DNA from: Rhodospirillaceae bacterium
GTDB lineage: Bacteria > Pseudomonadota > Alphaproteobacteria > UBA828
Direction of reading: 5' to 3'
DNA length: 64,000 nucleotides
Assembly (NCBI GenBank): GCA_002728135.1
Contig: PBVE01000002.1
Span: 246,755-310,754, forward strand
Shown here in pieces: positions 16,409 through 25,219 of the stretch. A model generated the notes under the pieces. The model saw only the letters and a program-made list of their open reading frames with translations, made no database searches and had not been told where the DNA came from. The number at the start of each line of letters is the position of its first letter. The first letter of the stretch is position 1. The position numbers and the translations under genes are program-made.

Positions 16409-17689
16409 ATGGAAACTGCTATTCATATTGTCGCTCTAGTCTTTCTAGCTATTCTTGCCGCAACACTTTTCTTTACAGGTGTTGGCAATTTTAGACGTGA
16501 AGCTTTACTGGCAAAAAGCTCTGCACTACAAGATAAAATATTTCGTGAAGAAATTGAAAGAATTATGGATCGCCGTAAGTTCGAGAAAGAGTCTGAGGAA
16601 CTCTCTTGGAACGGATTTCGTAAATTCCAGGTCAAGAAAAAAATCCCTGAAGGTGGTGATATTTGCTCATTTTATTTTTCACCTCATGATGGAAAGCCAT
16701 TACCACCATTTAACCCTGGTCAATATCTCACATTTGGACTTGATATACCTGAACAAAAAAAACAAGTTATTAGATGTTACTCGCTTTCAGACAGTCCAAA
16801 CCACCCAGACTACTACCGCTGTTCAATCAAACGTGTCCCCCCGCCACGTGACGAACCAGATGCTCCACCAGGTCTTTCATCAAATTTTTTCCATGATAAA
16901 ATTAATGAGGGTGATATCCTTGATATAAAGGCTCCAGGCGGTCATTTTTTTCTTGATAGAACAAAACAAACCCCCGTTGTTCTCATTGGTGGAGGTATCG
17001 GATTAACACCAGTACTCTCGATGTTAAATGATATTGTTGAATCTGGATCAAAACGTGAAACTTGGTTTTTTTATGGAGTAAGAAACAGCAAAGAAGCTGT
17101 GATGGCTAACCATCTAAAACAAATTGGAAAAGAGCATGAAAATATTCATATGTGTATATGCTTCTCCAAACCAGGTGAGGAAGATACCGAAGGCGAAGAC
17201 TATGCTTATGCAGAAAGAGTTTCTGTAGAACTTTTTAAGAAAGTCTTACCCTCAAGTAATTATGACTTCTATATGTGTGGCCCACCACCGATGATGAATA
17301 CCGTTGTGCCTGACCTAGAAGCGTGGGGTGTGCCGAATAAACATATTCACTTTGAAGCTTTTGGTCCTGCTACAGTTAAAAAAACAAAAACAGAAGCCAA
17401 CAAAGAGGCGACAGAAGCCTCAATATCTAGTGCAGGGTTAAAACTTACATTTGCCAAATCTGGTAAAACTTTAGATTGGGATCCAGATTCCGGAGCAATA
17501 CTTGATTTTGCTGAAGATAATGATGTAGATATAGATTTTGGCTGTAGAGCAGGAAATTGTGGGACTTGTATAACAGCAATCAAGGATGGTGAAGTTGAAT
17601 ATCTAAATGCACCGGGAGCTGAACCAGAGGAGGGTTCATGCCTTGCTTGTATTGCAATACCAAAAGGTAATTTAACTCTAGACGCATAA
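16409..17689 (+). CDS. Membrane-anchored NAD(P)H reductase with FAD and plant-type [2Fe-2S] domains
   Basis: 426 residues. One N-terminal membrane helix (about 4-24), then a ferredoxin-reductase FAD domain (RCYSLS, about residue 128), an NAD(P) domain (LIGGGIGLTPVLSML and MCGPPPMM), and a C-terminal [2Fe-2S] domain with C-x4-C-x2-C (CRAGNCGTC) and a later CLAC. NqrF has the same parts but with [2Fe-2S] before FAD. It follows the barrel gene by 71 bp, with GGGAGGG ahead of the ATG. Expected role: feed electrons from NAD(P)H into the cytoplasmic Fe-S/cNMP protein or the membrane subunit, or the reverse. No oxygenase is adjacent, so a dioxygenase reductase role is less likely. Confidence 0.85.
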   Translation: METAIHIVALVFLAILAATLFFTGVGNFRREALLAKSSALQDKIFREEIERIMDRRKFEKESEELSWNGFRKFQVKKKIPEGGDICSFYFSPHDGKPLPPFNPGQYLTFGLDIPEQKKQVIRCYSLSDSPNHPDYYRCSIKRVPPPRDEPDAPPGLSSNFFHDKINEGDILDIKAPGGHFFLDRTKQTPVVLIGGGIGLTPVLSMLNDIVESGSKRETWFFYGVRNSKEAVMANHLKQIGKEHENIHMCICFSKPGEEDTEGEDYAYAERVSVELFKKVLPSSNYDFYMCGPPPMMNTVVPDLEAWGVPNKHIHFEAFGPATVKKTKTEANKEATEASISSAGLKLTFAKSGKTLDWDPDSGAILDFAEDNDVDIDFGCRAGNCGTCITAIKDGEVEYLNAPGAEPEEGSCLACIAIPKGNLTLDA

Positions 17690-17851
17690 AAATATCTAAC
17701 CGAATATAGAAGTTTAAAAGGTCTATAAAATTACGCCGTAAACCCTAGTGACTTGTGAAATAAAGTTCTTCTGCTAAATTTCATATATTAATAGATTCGT
17801 AAGGTATAAAATCAGCAACTGTTGTCGAATAGTTCTATTGGAGCAAGCTTA

Positions 17852-19549
17852 ATGAGGAACTTAATTCATAAAAGTTTATGGATCAGCATACTAACTGCAA
17901 GTGCAACTTTAGTGTCAGTATCTTCATCTTCCAGCGAAACACTTAAGGAGGAGTTATCAGGAATCCTCGAGAATCATCCACAAATTAAAGCTGCAGAAGC
18001 AGGTGTTTTTTCTGCAAAAGAAGGTATTAAATCTGCCTTGGCAGAATATTTACCCACAATCCAAGCAACAGGAAACTTTGGCTATGAACGTATAGATAGC
18101 CCTGGAAGACGATCAGCCACAGACCCTAACACTAGTCCCTTTACAACTGGGCAAGCACGAAATGCAAAAATTACCGTTACGCAAGTAATTTTTAATGGAT
18201 TCAGAAATGATGCAAATAACGAAACGGCAGAAGCGGGAATGATTGCTGCACAACATTCGGCAGAAACAAGTAAACAAGGAATTCTTTTTGAGGCAATTTC
18301 TATCTATTTAGAAGTAATGCGTAACTTTAAATTATTCAGATTATCTAGCAATAATGAAGAAACTATTCGACTTCAGCTAGAATTAGAAGATGAACGAGTA
18401 AGAAGAGGAGCTGGGATTGCAGTTGATGTATTACAATCAAAATCTACACTTCAAGTAGCTAAAGAACGTAGAGTTTCTTTTGAAGGGCAACTTGAAGATT
18501 CTATAAGCCGTTACGAACAAGTTTTTGGTCACGCACCATATCCCCAGAATCTAGTCATGCCCACCCCACCTCTTGGCCTTGTACCTGAAACAGTGGAGGA
18601 AGTAATAGAAATAGCATTATCTGAAAACCCAGCAATTCTCAGCGCTAGCTCACAAACATCAATCGCTAACGCTGCAAAACGTATAGCAAAGGCAGACTAT
18701 TTCCCAACTATCGACGTCACAGGCGAATGGAATTATGAAGATGACCTGAGTGGAACTCGAGGTACTAGACGAGACTATAAAGCAAAAGTAAACGCCTCAT
18801 GGACCATATTTAATGGGTTTGCCACACGTGCAGGAGCTGCACAAGCTGCATTTAATCATAAGGCAACAATTGACTCTGGTAATTTTGTAAAAAGAAAAAT
18901 CACCGAAGAGTCACGTCTAGCCTGGTCAGGACTAAAAACAGCAAGAGAAAGAGTCTCATTATTACAGAATGCAGTAAACATTGCAGCTGAAGTGTTTGAA
19001 GCTAGAAAAAAATTACGCGATGCAGGAAAAGAGACCGTCATAAATGTTTTAGGTGCAGAAAGTGAGTTATTTAACGCCAGAATTAACTTAGTATCTGCTC
19101 AACACGATGCACGCATCGCAGTATATCGACTAATGGTTACGATGGGACGCTTAACGCTTGAAAATTCTACAAATTTAGCATCTTTGCCAAAAAAAAATAA
19201 AATTTCTCTTTTAGATAAGCCTACAAAAACAAAAACTTCTATTAATATAAAAGAAACTACAACTAATGAAAAACTTACTGTTAAACAAAAGGTTACTCTA
19301 CCTTTAGCTAAACATCAAAATACAGGTAAGAAAATAAAAGAAATTAACATCTCTCAAAAAACTCAGATATTGACTGAAGAATCACAATTATTCTCTACAA
19401 AAAATGAAAGCGGATTAACCAAGGTTATAAAACCTATTGTTGCGAAGTCTAAAAAGAATAATTCTAATGTTCTTGGATCTACACAGAATCAGAAAATAAT
19501 CTCTGTTAATGAAGATGAAAACTTTGCTCGACTTTGGCCCTACGAGTGA
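17852..19549 (+). CDS. tolC: TolC family outer-membrane channel with long C-terminal tail
   Basis: Trimeric outer-membrane exit duct for type I secretion or RND pumps. About 565 residues: signal peptide, then two OEP repeats (about 35-230 and 240-440) with KITVTQVIFNGF and KVNASWTIFNGF at matching places, as in TolC. Residues about 445-560 are Lys/Thr/Asn-rich, low-complexity, and end in FARLWPYE. ATG at 17852 is preferred because of GGAG at 17840-17843; a TTG at 17822 lies upstream. It is 162 bp from the redox operon, so it may be independent. The RND pump at 37-42 kb has no TolC beside it and could use this one. Confidence 0.9.
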   Translation: MRNLIHKSLWISILTASATLVSVSSSSSETLKEELSGILENHPQIKAAEAGVFSAKEGIKSALAEYLPTIQATGNFGYERIDSPGRRSATDPNTSPFTTGQARNAKITVTQVIFNGFRNDANNETAEAGMIAAQHSAETSKQGILFEAISIYLEVMRNFKLFRLSSNNEETIRLQLELEDERVRRGAGIAVDVLQSKSTLQVAKERRVSFEGQLEDSISRYEQVFGHAPYPQNLVMPTPPLGLVPETVEEVIEIALSENPAILSASSQTSIANAAKRIAKADYFPTIDVTGEWNYEDDLSGTRGTRRDYKAKVNASWTIFNGFATRAGAAQAAFNHKATIDSGNFVKRKITEESRLAWSGLKTARERVSLLQNAVNIAAEVFEARKKLRDAGKETVINVLGAESELFNARINLVSAQHDARIAVYRLMVTMGRLTLENSTNLASLPKKNKISLLDKPTKTKTSINIKETTTNEKLTVKQKVTLPLAKHQNTGKKIKEINISQKTQILTEESQLFSTKNESGLTKVIKPIVAKSKKNNSNVLGSTQNQKIISVNEDENFARLWPYE

Positions 19550-19617
19550 TTTTATTTACTAATTTCTCACAACCCAGACATTCACAGCTGAGGAGTTATA
19601 ATCTTTTCCTGAAAAAT

Positions 19618-21834
19618 TTACTTTGTAGTAGCAATAAAGGATCCGTCCCATTTATCGCCGGGCGGATTTTCTTTGTAGTAAGATATTCTTTGCTCATAAA
19701 GTTCACATAAAACTTCTAGCTCTTTATTTTTGTCAATTTCCTTTAATTCTTCAATTCTTTGATTAGCTAATTTCCACTGCTGTTTTCGATAAGCAGTTAT
19801 CATATTTTCATTAAGTGATTTGATAGCTCTAAATTCTGGACTTTGTGCTCTCTTTTCATCTCCTAAGACACAAAATATATCGACAGGTACAGTTTTCCCT
19901 TTCACCTGGATACGATCAAGCTCAAGACAAGCAAAATCTTGAACAGCATTATAGGTCTTTTCACCTATGACTATATTAACGCCGTAAGTCTTTGATTGTC
20001 CCTCTAATCTTGCTGCTAGGTTAACGTCATCACCTAAAACAGAATAATCAAAACGCATATCAGATCCCATATTACCTACACAGCAGACACCCGTATTGAG
20101 TCCTGCACCAATGCGTAGAGGTATATATTTTCTCCCTTCGTCTTTTGCTTCAGCTTTCAATACTTCATTCATCTTATCACTCTCTTCGAACATAGCGAGT
20201 GCTGATCTAACCCCATTTTTTGCATGATCAGGATCATCTATGGGGGCGTTCCAAAATGCCATTATACAATCACCCATATATTTATCTATAGTCCCTCTTC
20301 GTTGTAATATCACCTCAGTCATAGGTGTCAAATATCGATTTATAAAGCGTGTTAAGCCTTCAGCATCAAATTGCTCACTAATGGTTGTAAAGCCTCTAAT
20401 ATCAGCAAATAATAGAGTCATTTCTTTCATCTCTCCGCCAAGAGTTAATCGAGTTGGATCATCAGCTAACTGCTTTACTAAATCTGGAGATAAATAATGA
20501 CTAAATTGACCTTTGACCTGCCGTCTTTCTCTTTCTTCTCTCATGTAATTTAAAAATGTCAAAACTACATATATTAAGAAAACCGAAAACGCTGAATAAA
20601 TTAAATCTAGGAGCATTCCTGAAGATTGGTATGCCCACCAAGTTATCGCTACTAATCCAATTATAGATGTCAATCCAATAATTAAAGTCCATAGCGAGCC
20701 TAAAAATGGTATAAGGCCAATTAAGAGTAATCCGGATAATCCTAAAGCTATAACCTCAGCACCAATAGCCCAACCTGGTCGAATCAAATATATTTTATCC
20801 ATTATATTCTGAAGAAGCTGAGCATGAACCTCTACACCAGGAATTGCTGGGTCAACTGGAGTTGCTTTAATATCAAGAAGGCCAGCAGCAGAAGTTCCAA
20901 TAAATAAAAGATGCCCCGCAATACGTTCCTTTGAAATAGTCTTGTTTAATACATCTTTTGCTGGAATATATAAATTTCTATCGTGCTTGGCGAATTTCAT
21001 CCATACTTGTCCATTCTGGTCAGTAGGAATTTCTAGACCTGCAACAACAACAGATTGAAGCCCTGCCTGATTAGCCTTGACAACAAAAGTTTTTTGTTTT
21101 GTGGCTACTCTTAGGAGTTCTAAAGAAAGTGTCGGATATACCCGATTATCAACTCTTACAACTAGTGGTACTTGCCTAACAATTCCATCAACTGCAGGCT
21201 TAAAAGTAAATACTCCAATACCAGGAGTAGCATTCTCAAGTATTTCTAAATTTCTAGTAATGCCAGGATACGAAAGCATAAAATTCTTTGCTTGAACCCC
21301 TTTTGGTTGCTTATAGCCAAATGTCGCTTTTAAAGATTTTCTCTCTGTTTTTACAATTTTTCTATTTATTGTGGCCTGACCAAGTACTGCTGGACTCCGC
21401 TTGATAATCCTCGCAAATGTTTCATCATTGCTAGGAAGTCGTTCCAGCTCTTGGCGTGCTTTTTTTCCAAGGCCTCGTATATTTTTTGCTACTAGATTTG
21501 GAGATGTACGATCTGGCTCAGCAAACACTACGTCAAAAGCCACTCCTGCAGCCCCATATTTGCGTAGATTATTAAGAAGCCGTGCAACAGTTGTCCTTGG
21601 CCAAGGCCACTGACCAACGTCCCTTAAACTTTCCTCATCAATATCTACTATTGCTACGGGCTGTCTACTTCGCTCTCTTGGTTCAACCTGTTGATAAAAG
21701 TCAAATATTTTTGATCTAAGAAGTTGTAGAGGTGCTGGGTCTGCTACTCTAAGAACAATGAGTGCAGCTAATAAGCCAAGTGCAATGAGATGCACCCAAC
21801 CAAACCTACGGAAAACACGACGTAAAAAACTCAC
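19618..21834 (-). CDS. CHASE2-domain adenylate/guanylate cyclase
   Basis: Membrane receptor cyclase, 738 residues. Order: one N-terminal membrane segment (about 15-33), an extracytoplasmic CHASE2 sensor (about 40-335, with IVDIDEESLRDVGQWPW), three membrane helices (about 345-435), and a class III cyclase domain (about 465-640). Catalytic metal sites are visible in LLFADIRGFTTISEQF and GDCIMAFWNAPIDDPDHA, and VLGDDVNLAARLE is intact, so it should be active; nucleotide specificity is not settled by eye, but CHASE2 cyclases are usually adenylate cyclases. It is convergent with tolC and lies 2 kb from the redox operon whose Fe-S protein carries cNMP-binding domains, a plausible source-target pair. 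Confidence 0.92.
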   Translation of the reverse strand: MSFLRRVFRRFGWVHLIALGLLAALIVLRVADPAPLQLLRSKIFDFYQQVEPRERSRQPVAIVDIDEESLRDVGQWPWPRTTVARLLNNLRKYGAAGVAFDVVFAEPDRTSPNLVAKNIRGLGKKARQELERLPSNDETFARIIKRSPAVLGQATINRKIVKTERKSLKATFGYKQPKGVQAKNFMLSYPGITRNLEILENATPGIGVFTFKPAVDGIVRQVPLVVRVDNRVYPTLSLELLRVATKQKTFVVKANQAGLQSVVVAGLEIPTDQNGQVWMKFAKHDRNLYIPAKDVLNKTISKERIAGHLLFIGTSAAGLLDIKATPVDPAIPGVEVHAQLLQNIMDKIYLIRPGWAIGAEVIALGLSGLLLIGLIPFLGSLWTLIIGLTSIIGLVAITWWAYQSSGMLLDLIYSAFSVFLIYVVLTFLNYMREERERRQVKGQFSHYLSPDLVKQLADDPTRLTLGGEMKEMTLLFADIRGFTTISEQFDAEGLTRFINRYLTPMTEVILQRRGTIDKYMGDCIMAFWNAPIDDPDHAKNGVRSALAMFEESDKMNEVLKAEAKDEGRKYIPLRIGAGLNTGVCCVGNMGSDMRFDYSVLGDDVNLAARLEGQSKTYGVNIVIGEKTYNAVQDFACLELDRIQVKGKTVPVDIFCVLGDEKRAQSPEFRAIKSLNENMITAYRKQQWKLANQRIEELKEIDKNKELEVLCELYEQRISYYKENPPGDKWDGSFIATTK

Positions 21835-21889
21835 CTCTTGAACTGACTCCTGATAATTAAAGTTTTAGTATTTCTTAACAAAACCTGAA

Positions 21890-22171
21890 TTATTTGATTT
21901 CAACTTCTACAAATACAATTTCGTTTTCTTGACTTGGGTTTATAACATCATGCTCTACTCCCTCATTTCTAAAGTATGGGACTCCAGTCTCAATTCTAAC
22001 AGTACGATCCCCATCCGCTTCTTTTAAAAGTAGATCCCCTGTAGTTGTTGGTACGACAACATAATCAAATTCATGTCGGTGATAACCAGTAGACTCCCCA
22101 GGCCCAAATCTCCATTCAGTAACTCTTACTCGGTCATTATCTATCAGTTGCGTGGGTGTTGCTGATGCCAT
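21890..22171 (-). CDS. Small single-domain cupin protein
   Basis: 93 residues, one conserved beta-barrel cupin fold. Possible metal ligands are H43 and H45 in GYHRHEFDY, a Glu nearby and H80 in GVEHDVINP, which match the two cupin motifs. It starts 55 bp upstream of the cyclase gene on the same strand, so the two may be co-transcribed. Substrate unknown; cupins this small may be isomerases, dioxygenases or ligand sensors. Confidence 0.8.
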   Translation of the reverse strand: MASATPTQLIDNDRVRVTEWRFGPGESTGYHRHEFDYVVVPTTTGDLLLKEADGDRTVRIETGVPYFRNEGVEHDVINPSQENEIVFVEVEIK

Positions 22172-22254
22172 GATATACCTGCCTATCTATTATATGAATT
22201 AATCTCATAGAATTTTAACATAACTCAAAGTCTATTTTACACATACAAATTATA

Positions 22255-23343
22255 TTATACATGTTCTTGGCCCTCTACTGCCACTGTCTTTATTAGTGCA
22301 AAAACTTCCATACCTTCATTCAAATTAAGTTCTAAAGCTGATTTCTGGGTTATTTGAGCCCTTAGAGGTACTTTTGCATCAAGCACAACATCAACTACCG
22401 CCCCTCGAGGGGGGCTGATAGAAACAATCTTAACACCAAGCATATTCAGCACAGAGATTGATTCTGGTCTGACAGTAGCTAACGCCACATCACGTGAACG
22501 AATACGCACTCTTATATGAGTACCTCGACTTGCATCAATTCTAGGCACTAAAAGATTACCACCCGGGAAAGCTAAATTCGTAAGAGAATGAGACTTATCT
22601 TGAAAATCTACAACTGTATCAACTACTGTGCCTCCAGCACCATCTATAACAAATGGTTCAAGATCAGGTCTACCCATAACTTGGTTAGGGGTACCAGATG
22701 CTTGAACGTTTCCATCAGACATTAAAATTACTTTATCTGCTAGTTTTAAAACTTCATCAACTGAATGGGTAACATAAATTATAGGGATGGAAACTATGTC
22801 TTTTAATTGTGATATATATTTAAGAATTTCATCTTTACGCAAGTCATCTAATGAAACTAATGGTTCATCCATAAGAAGAACATCAGGATTTGAGAGAAAT
22901 GCACGCCCAATTGCAACTCGTTGCATTTCTCCACCTGAGAGGGTCGAAGGGAATCTAGAAAGGATACTTGCAATGTCTAACAAATCAATAATCTTATTAA
23001 AATCACCTTTATAAGGTTGGAGCGTCAAACGACGTCGCCCATAAAGAAGATTTTCACGAACTGTTAAATGAGGAAAGAGTCTTGCATCTTGGAAGACATA
23101 TCCGATTCCTCTTCTCTCTGGTTTAAGATTAACCCCAGCACAACTATCAAACAGGACCCTATCCCCTAAACTTATTTTTCCATCTGATAAATTTCTTAGA
23201 CCCGCTATAGACTCCATAACAGTTGTTTTTCCAGCACCTGAACGACCAAACAGAATTGTCACTTCACCCCCTAGTGCATGAAATTCTGCATCAAGGTTAA
23301 AACTACCCAGGCGAGTCCTTGCTTCAACTTCAAGATTTATCAA
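22255..23343 (-). CDS. modC: Molybdate ABC transporter ATP-binding protein
   Basis: ATPase of the ModABC molybdate importer, 362 residues. Walker A is GRSGAGKTT, the signature LSGGEMQRVAIGRA, Walker B VLLMDEPLVSLD, and the switch His in YVTHSVDEV. The C-terminal 130 residues form a MOP/TOBE domain that binds oxyanion, which separates ModC from related importers such as CysA. It lies 2 bp after modB, with which it is co-transcribed. Confidence 0.95.
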   Translation of the reverse strand: MINLEVEARTRLGSFNLDAEFHALGGEVTILFGRSGAGKTTVMESIAGLRNLSDGKISLGDRVLFDSCAGVNLKPERRGIGYVFQDARLFPHLTVRENLLYGRRRLTLQPYKGDFNKIIDLLDIASILSRFPSTLSGGEMQRVAIGRAFLSNPDVLLMDEPLVSLDDLRKDEILKYISQLKDIVSIPIIYVTHSVDEVLKLADKVILMSDGNVQASGTPNQVMGRPDLEPFVIDGAGGTVVDTVVDFQDKSHSLTNLAFPGGNLLVPRIDASRGTHIRVRIRSRDVALATVRPESISVLNMLGVKIVSISPPRGAVVDVVLDAKVPLRAQITQKSALELNLNEGMEVFALIKTVAVEGQEHV

Positions 23344-23345
23344 CC

Positions 23346-24035
23346 TTAATTACTCCTAAATTTTTTTCTCGATCTGCGAGCAAGAAATTCTGATAAGAAG
23401 AGAGCTATAAATGCTAATACAACCGAAAATATCATAAGCCTTAGAGCTGCTGATTCGCCTCCAGGCATCTCAATAACTGTGTATAGAGCCAAAGGTAATG
23501 TACGAGTTTCTCCAGGAATATTAGATGCAAAAGTTATAGTCGCACCAAATTCTCCTACACACCTTGCAAAGGCTAATGTAATTCCTGCTAGCATGCCGGG
23601 CCATATCAAAGGCAAACTAATAGTAAAAAAAGTCCTGATTGGGTTGGCACCAAGAGTTCTAGCTGCTTTTTCAAGCCCTTGATCTAAATTCTCGACTGAT
23701 ATTCTGATGGATCGCACTAGTAAAGGGAAAGATACTATTGCTGAAGCAAGAGAAGCTCCTTCCCATGTAAACACAAGGCTAACACCTAACCAATCCTCTA
23801 AAACCCTACCAAATAATCCCGTTCGACCAAATAAAACAAGCAAAATGTATCCTAATGCAACAGGAGGGATAACCAATGGAGCATTTACAAATGCATCCAA
23901 GAACGACTTGCCAGGGAAATTATAACGTCCTAAGACCCAAGCAATCCCAACGCCAAATGGTAAACTTATAAATACAGCCCAGAAGGATATTCTCAGACTA
24001 AGTTGTATTGCTTCCCATTCTAAAGCAGTTAACAT
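23346..24035 (-). CDS. modB: Molybdate ABC transporter permease
   Basis: Membrane subunit of the molybdate importer, 229 residues with about five or six helices. The EAA loop that contacts ModC is visible (EKAARTLGANPIRTFFTISLP), and the ARCVGEFGATITFASN stretch is characteristic of ModB. The start overlaps the end of modA by 7 bp. Confidence 0.95.
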   Translation of the reverse strand: MLTALEWEAIQLSLRISFWAVFISLPFGVGIAWVLGRYNFPGKSFLDAFVNAPLVIPPVALGYILLVLFGRTGLFGRVLEDWLGVSLVFTWEGASLASAIVSFPLLVRSIRISVENLDQGLEKAARTLGANPIRTFFTISLPLIWPGMLAGITLAFARCVGEFGATITFASNIPGETRTLPLALYTVIEMPGGESAALRLMIFSVVLAFIALFLSEFLARRSRKKFRSN

Positions 24036-24949
24036 TTTAGTTCTAATACCTCTGAGCTATTATTTGAGCAAATAATAAAACCATTCTTGGAAAATATTGC
24101 TTGTGATTCATATCCTAAAAGATATTTCAGAAACTTGTGGGCTATAGGCGGAGCATCAGATGTTACAGCACCAGGATATATAATATTTTGATGATCATTA
24201 TGTGAAATTTCACCTATAACCTTAATTTTATTACTTGTCTTGGCGTCACTATTATAGACTATACCTATAGGGGCCTCACCACGCTCTACAACTGATAATA
24301 CCGAACGCACATTTGGCATAGGAGCAATTTTGTTGGCTACTTCATGCCAAAGACCTAGTTTTTTTAATGCCTCTAAAGCATACATTCCAGCTGGAACATA
24401 GTCTGGGTTGCCTATAGCTAGTCTTTTTTCACCTAGCATTTCAAAAATATTAGTTTCTGAATCAAGGTAAATTATTTTCTTATCTGGTAAAAACTCAATT
24501 ATATTGTTTTCATGATTTTCTGCATAATCCAATTCATGAAATGGCTTTATTAGAACCAACTTGTTACTAACAACTTTAACAAGGCTATTTTTTTCTATTA
24601 AACCTTTATCCAACAAAGAATCCATCCACTTCACGTTAGCAGAAATAAACACATGAGCTGGTGCCCCAAATTGAATCTGTTTTGCTAATCGTGAAGAAGA
24701 TGCAAATACTGTTACAACTTTAATTCCTTCGCTACGCGAAAACTGTTCTGCTAAATTTTCTAATGCATTAATCATACTTATGGCAGCAAAGACGACTAAA
24801 TTTCCCTTATTTTCATGTCCTTTATTTTCTGCATGTAGGTTGTCAGAGGTAGGTATGAGAACTATAAATAATATCACTAACACAATAAAAAATATCAGCC
24901 AGCGCTGCCATAAATAATTAGCATTCTCTTGACATATTCTTAATTGCAC
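24029..24949 (-). CDS. modA: Molybdate ABC transporter substrate-binding protein
   Basis: Periplasmic molybdate-binding protein, 306 residues. An unusually long N-terminus (about 20 residues) precedes the hydrophobic signal segment (about 17-36). The mature part begins NLVVFAAISMINALENLA, with the ASSSRLAKQIQFGAP motif that supplies oxyanion-binding Ser residues. Start is GTG with a perfect AGGAGG eight bases upstream. Specificity for molybdate over tungstate rests on family resemblance. The operon is modA-modB-modC, read leftward, from a candidate promoter near 25077-25049. Confidence 0.93.
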   Translation of the reverse strand: MQLRICQENANYLWQRWLIFFIVLVILFIVLIPTSDNLHAENKGHENKGNLVVFAAISMINALENLAEQFSRSEGIKVVTVFASSSRLAKQIQFGAPAHVFISANVKWMDSLLDKGLIEKNSLVKVVSNKLVLIKPFHELDYAENHENNIIEFLPDKKIIYLDSETNIFEMLGEKRLAIGNPDYVPAGMYALEALKKLGLWHEVANKIAPMPNVRSVLSVVERGEAPIGIVYNSDAKTSNKIKVIGEISHNDHQNIIYPGAVTSDAPPIAHKFLKYLLGYESQAIFSKNGFIICSNNSSEVLELKC

Positions 24950-25077
24950 AAAAGGGGCCTCCTAAATATTTCTTCAGGTTTTTATTCCATAGAAACTTCT
25001 GTATAAATGACCAATCATGCCATTCTTTGGGAGAGCGCCCCGCATCCCGTATAAACATGCATAAATCTAAGTAACAA
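24950..25077 (-). promoter_or_regulatory. Promoter and structured leader of the mod operon
   Basis: Reading leftward, TTGTTA (25077-25072) and TTATAC (25054-25049) lie 17 bp apart, placing the start near 25042. The leader of about 93 nt begins with a GC-rich stretch in an AT-rich gap. Its GGGGC (25041-25037) and CUCC (25033-25030) can pair with GCCCC (24958-24954) and GGAG of the modA Shine-Dalgarno, with a 3-nt bulge between. A local GGGA/UCCC hairpin competes with that pairing. This would allow an RNA switch on modA translation. It does not match a named riboswitch that I can recognise. Confidence 0.4.
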
Positions 25078-25219
25078 CTTTCAAGCCCATCGGCTTAATT
25101 TATAAAATATTCGATTTAACACTCTAAAGAGGGTAGCAATAATAGTTATAGAAGTAATTTACTGCAATAGACGAAAATAACATCTTTGCATTCTTAACTA
25201 GCTATATGACAACCAAAAA

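Noticed and set aside
7401-17689. Naming the redox module as MtrCAB, PioAB or a nitrite/hydroxylamine-oxidising complex
   Set aside because: The barrel lacks MtrB features, no outer-membrane lipoprotein decaheme is present, and no CXXCK, P460 or molybdopterin site is visible.
24950-25048. Moco (molybdenum cofactor) riboswitch upstream of modA
   Set aside because: I cannot match the conserved Moco RNA core; only the GC-rich pairing and promoter are supported.
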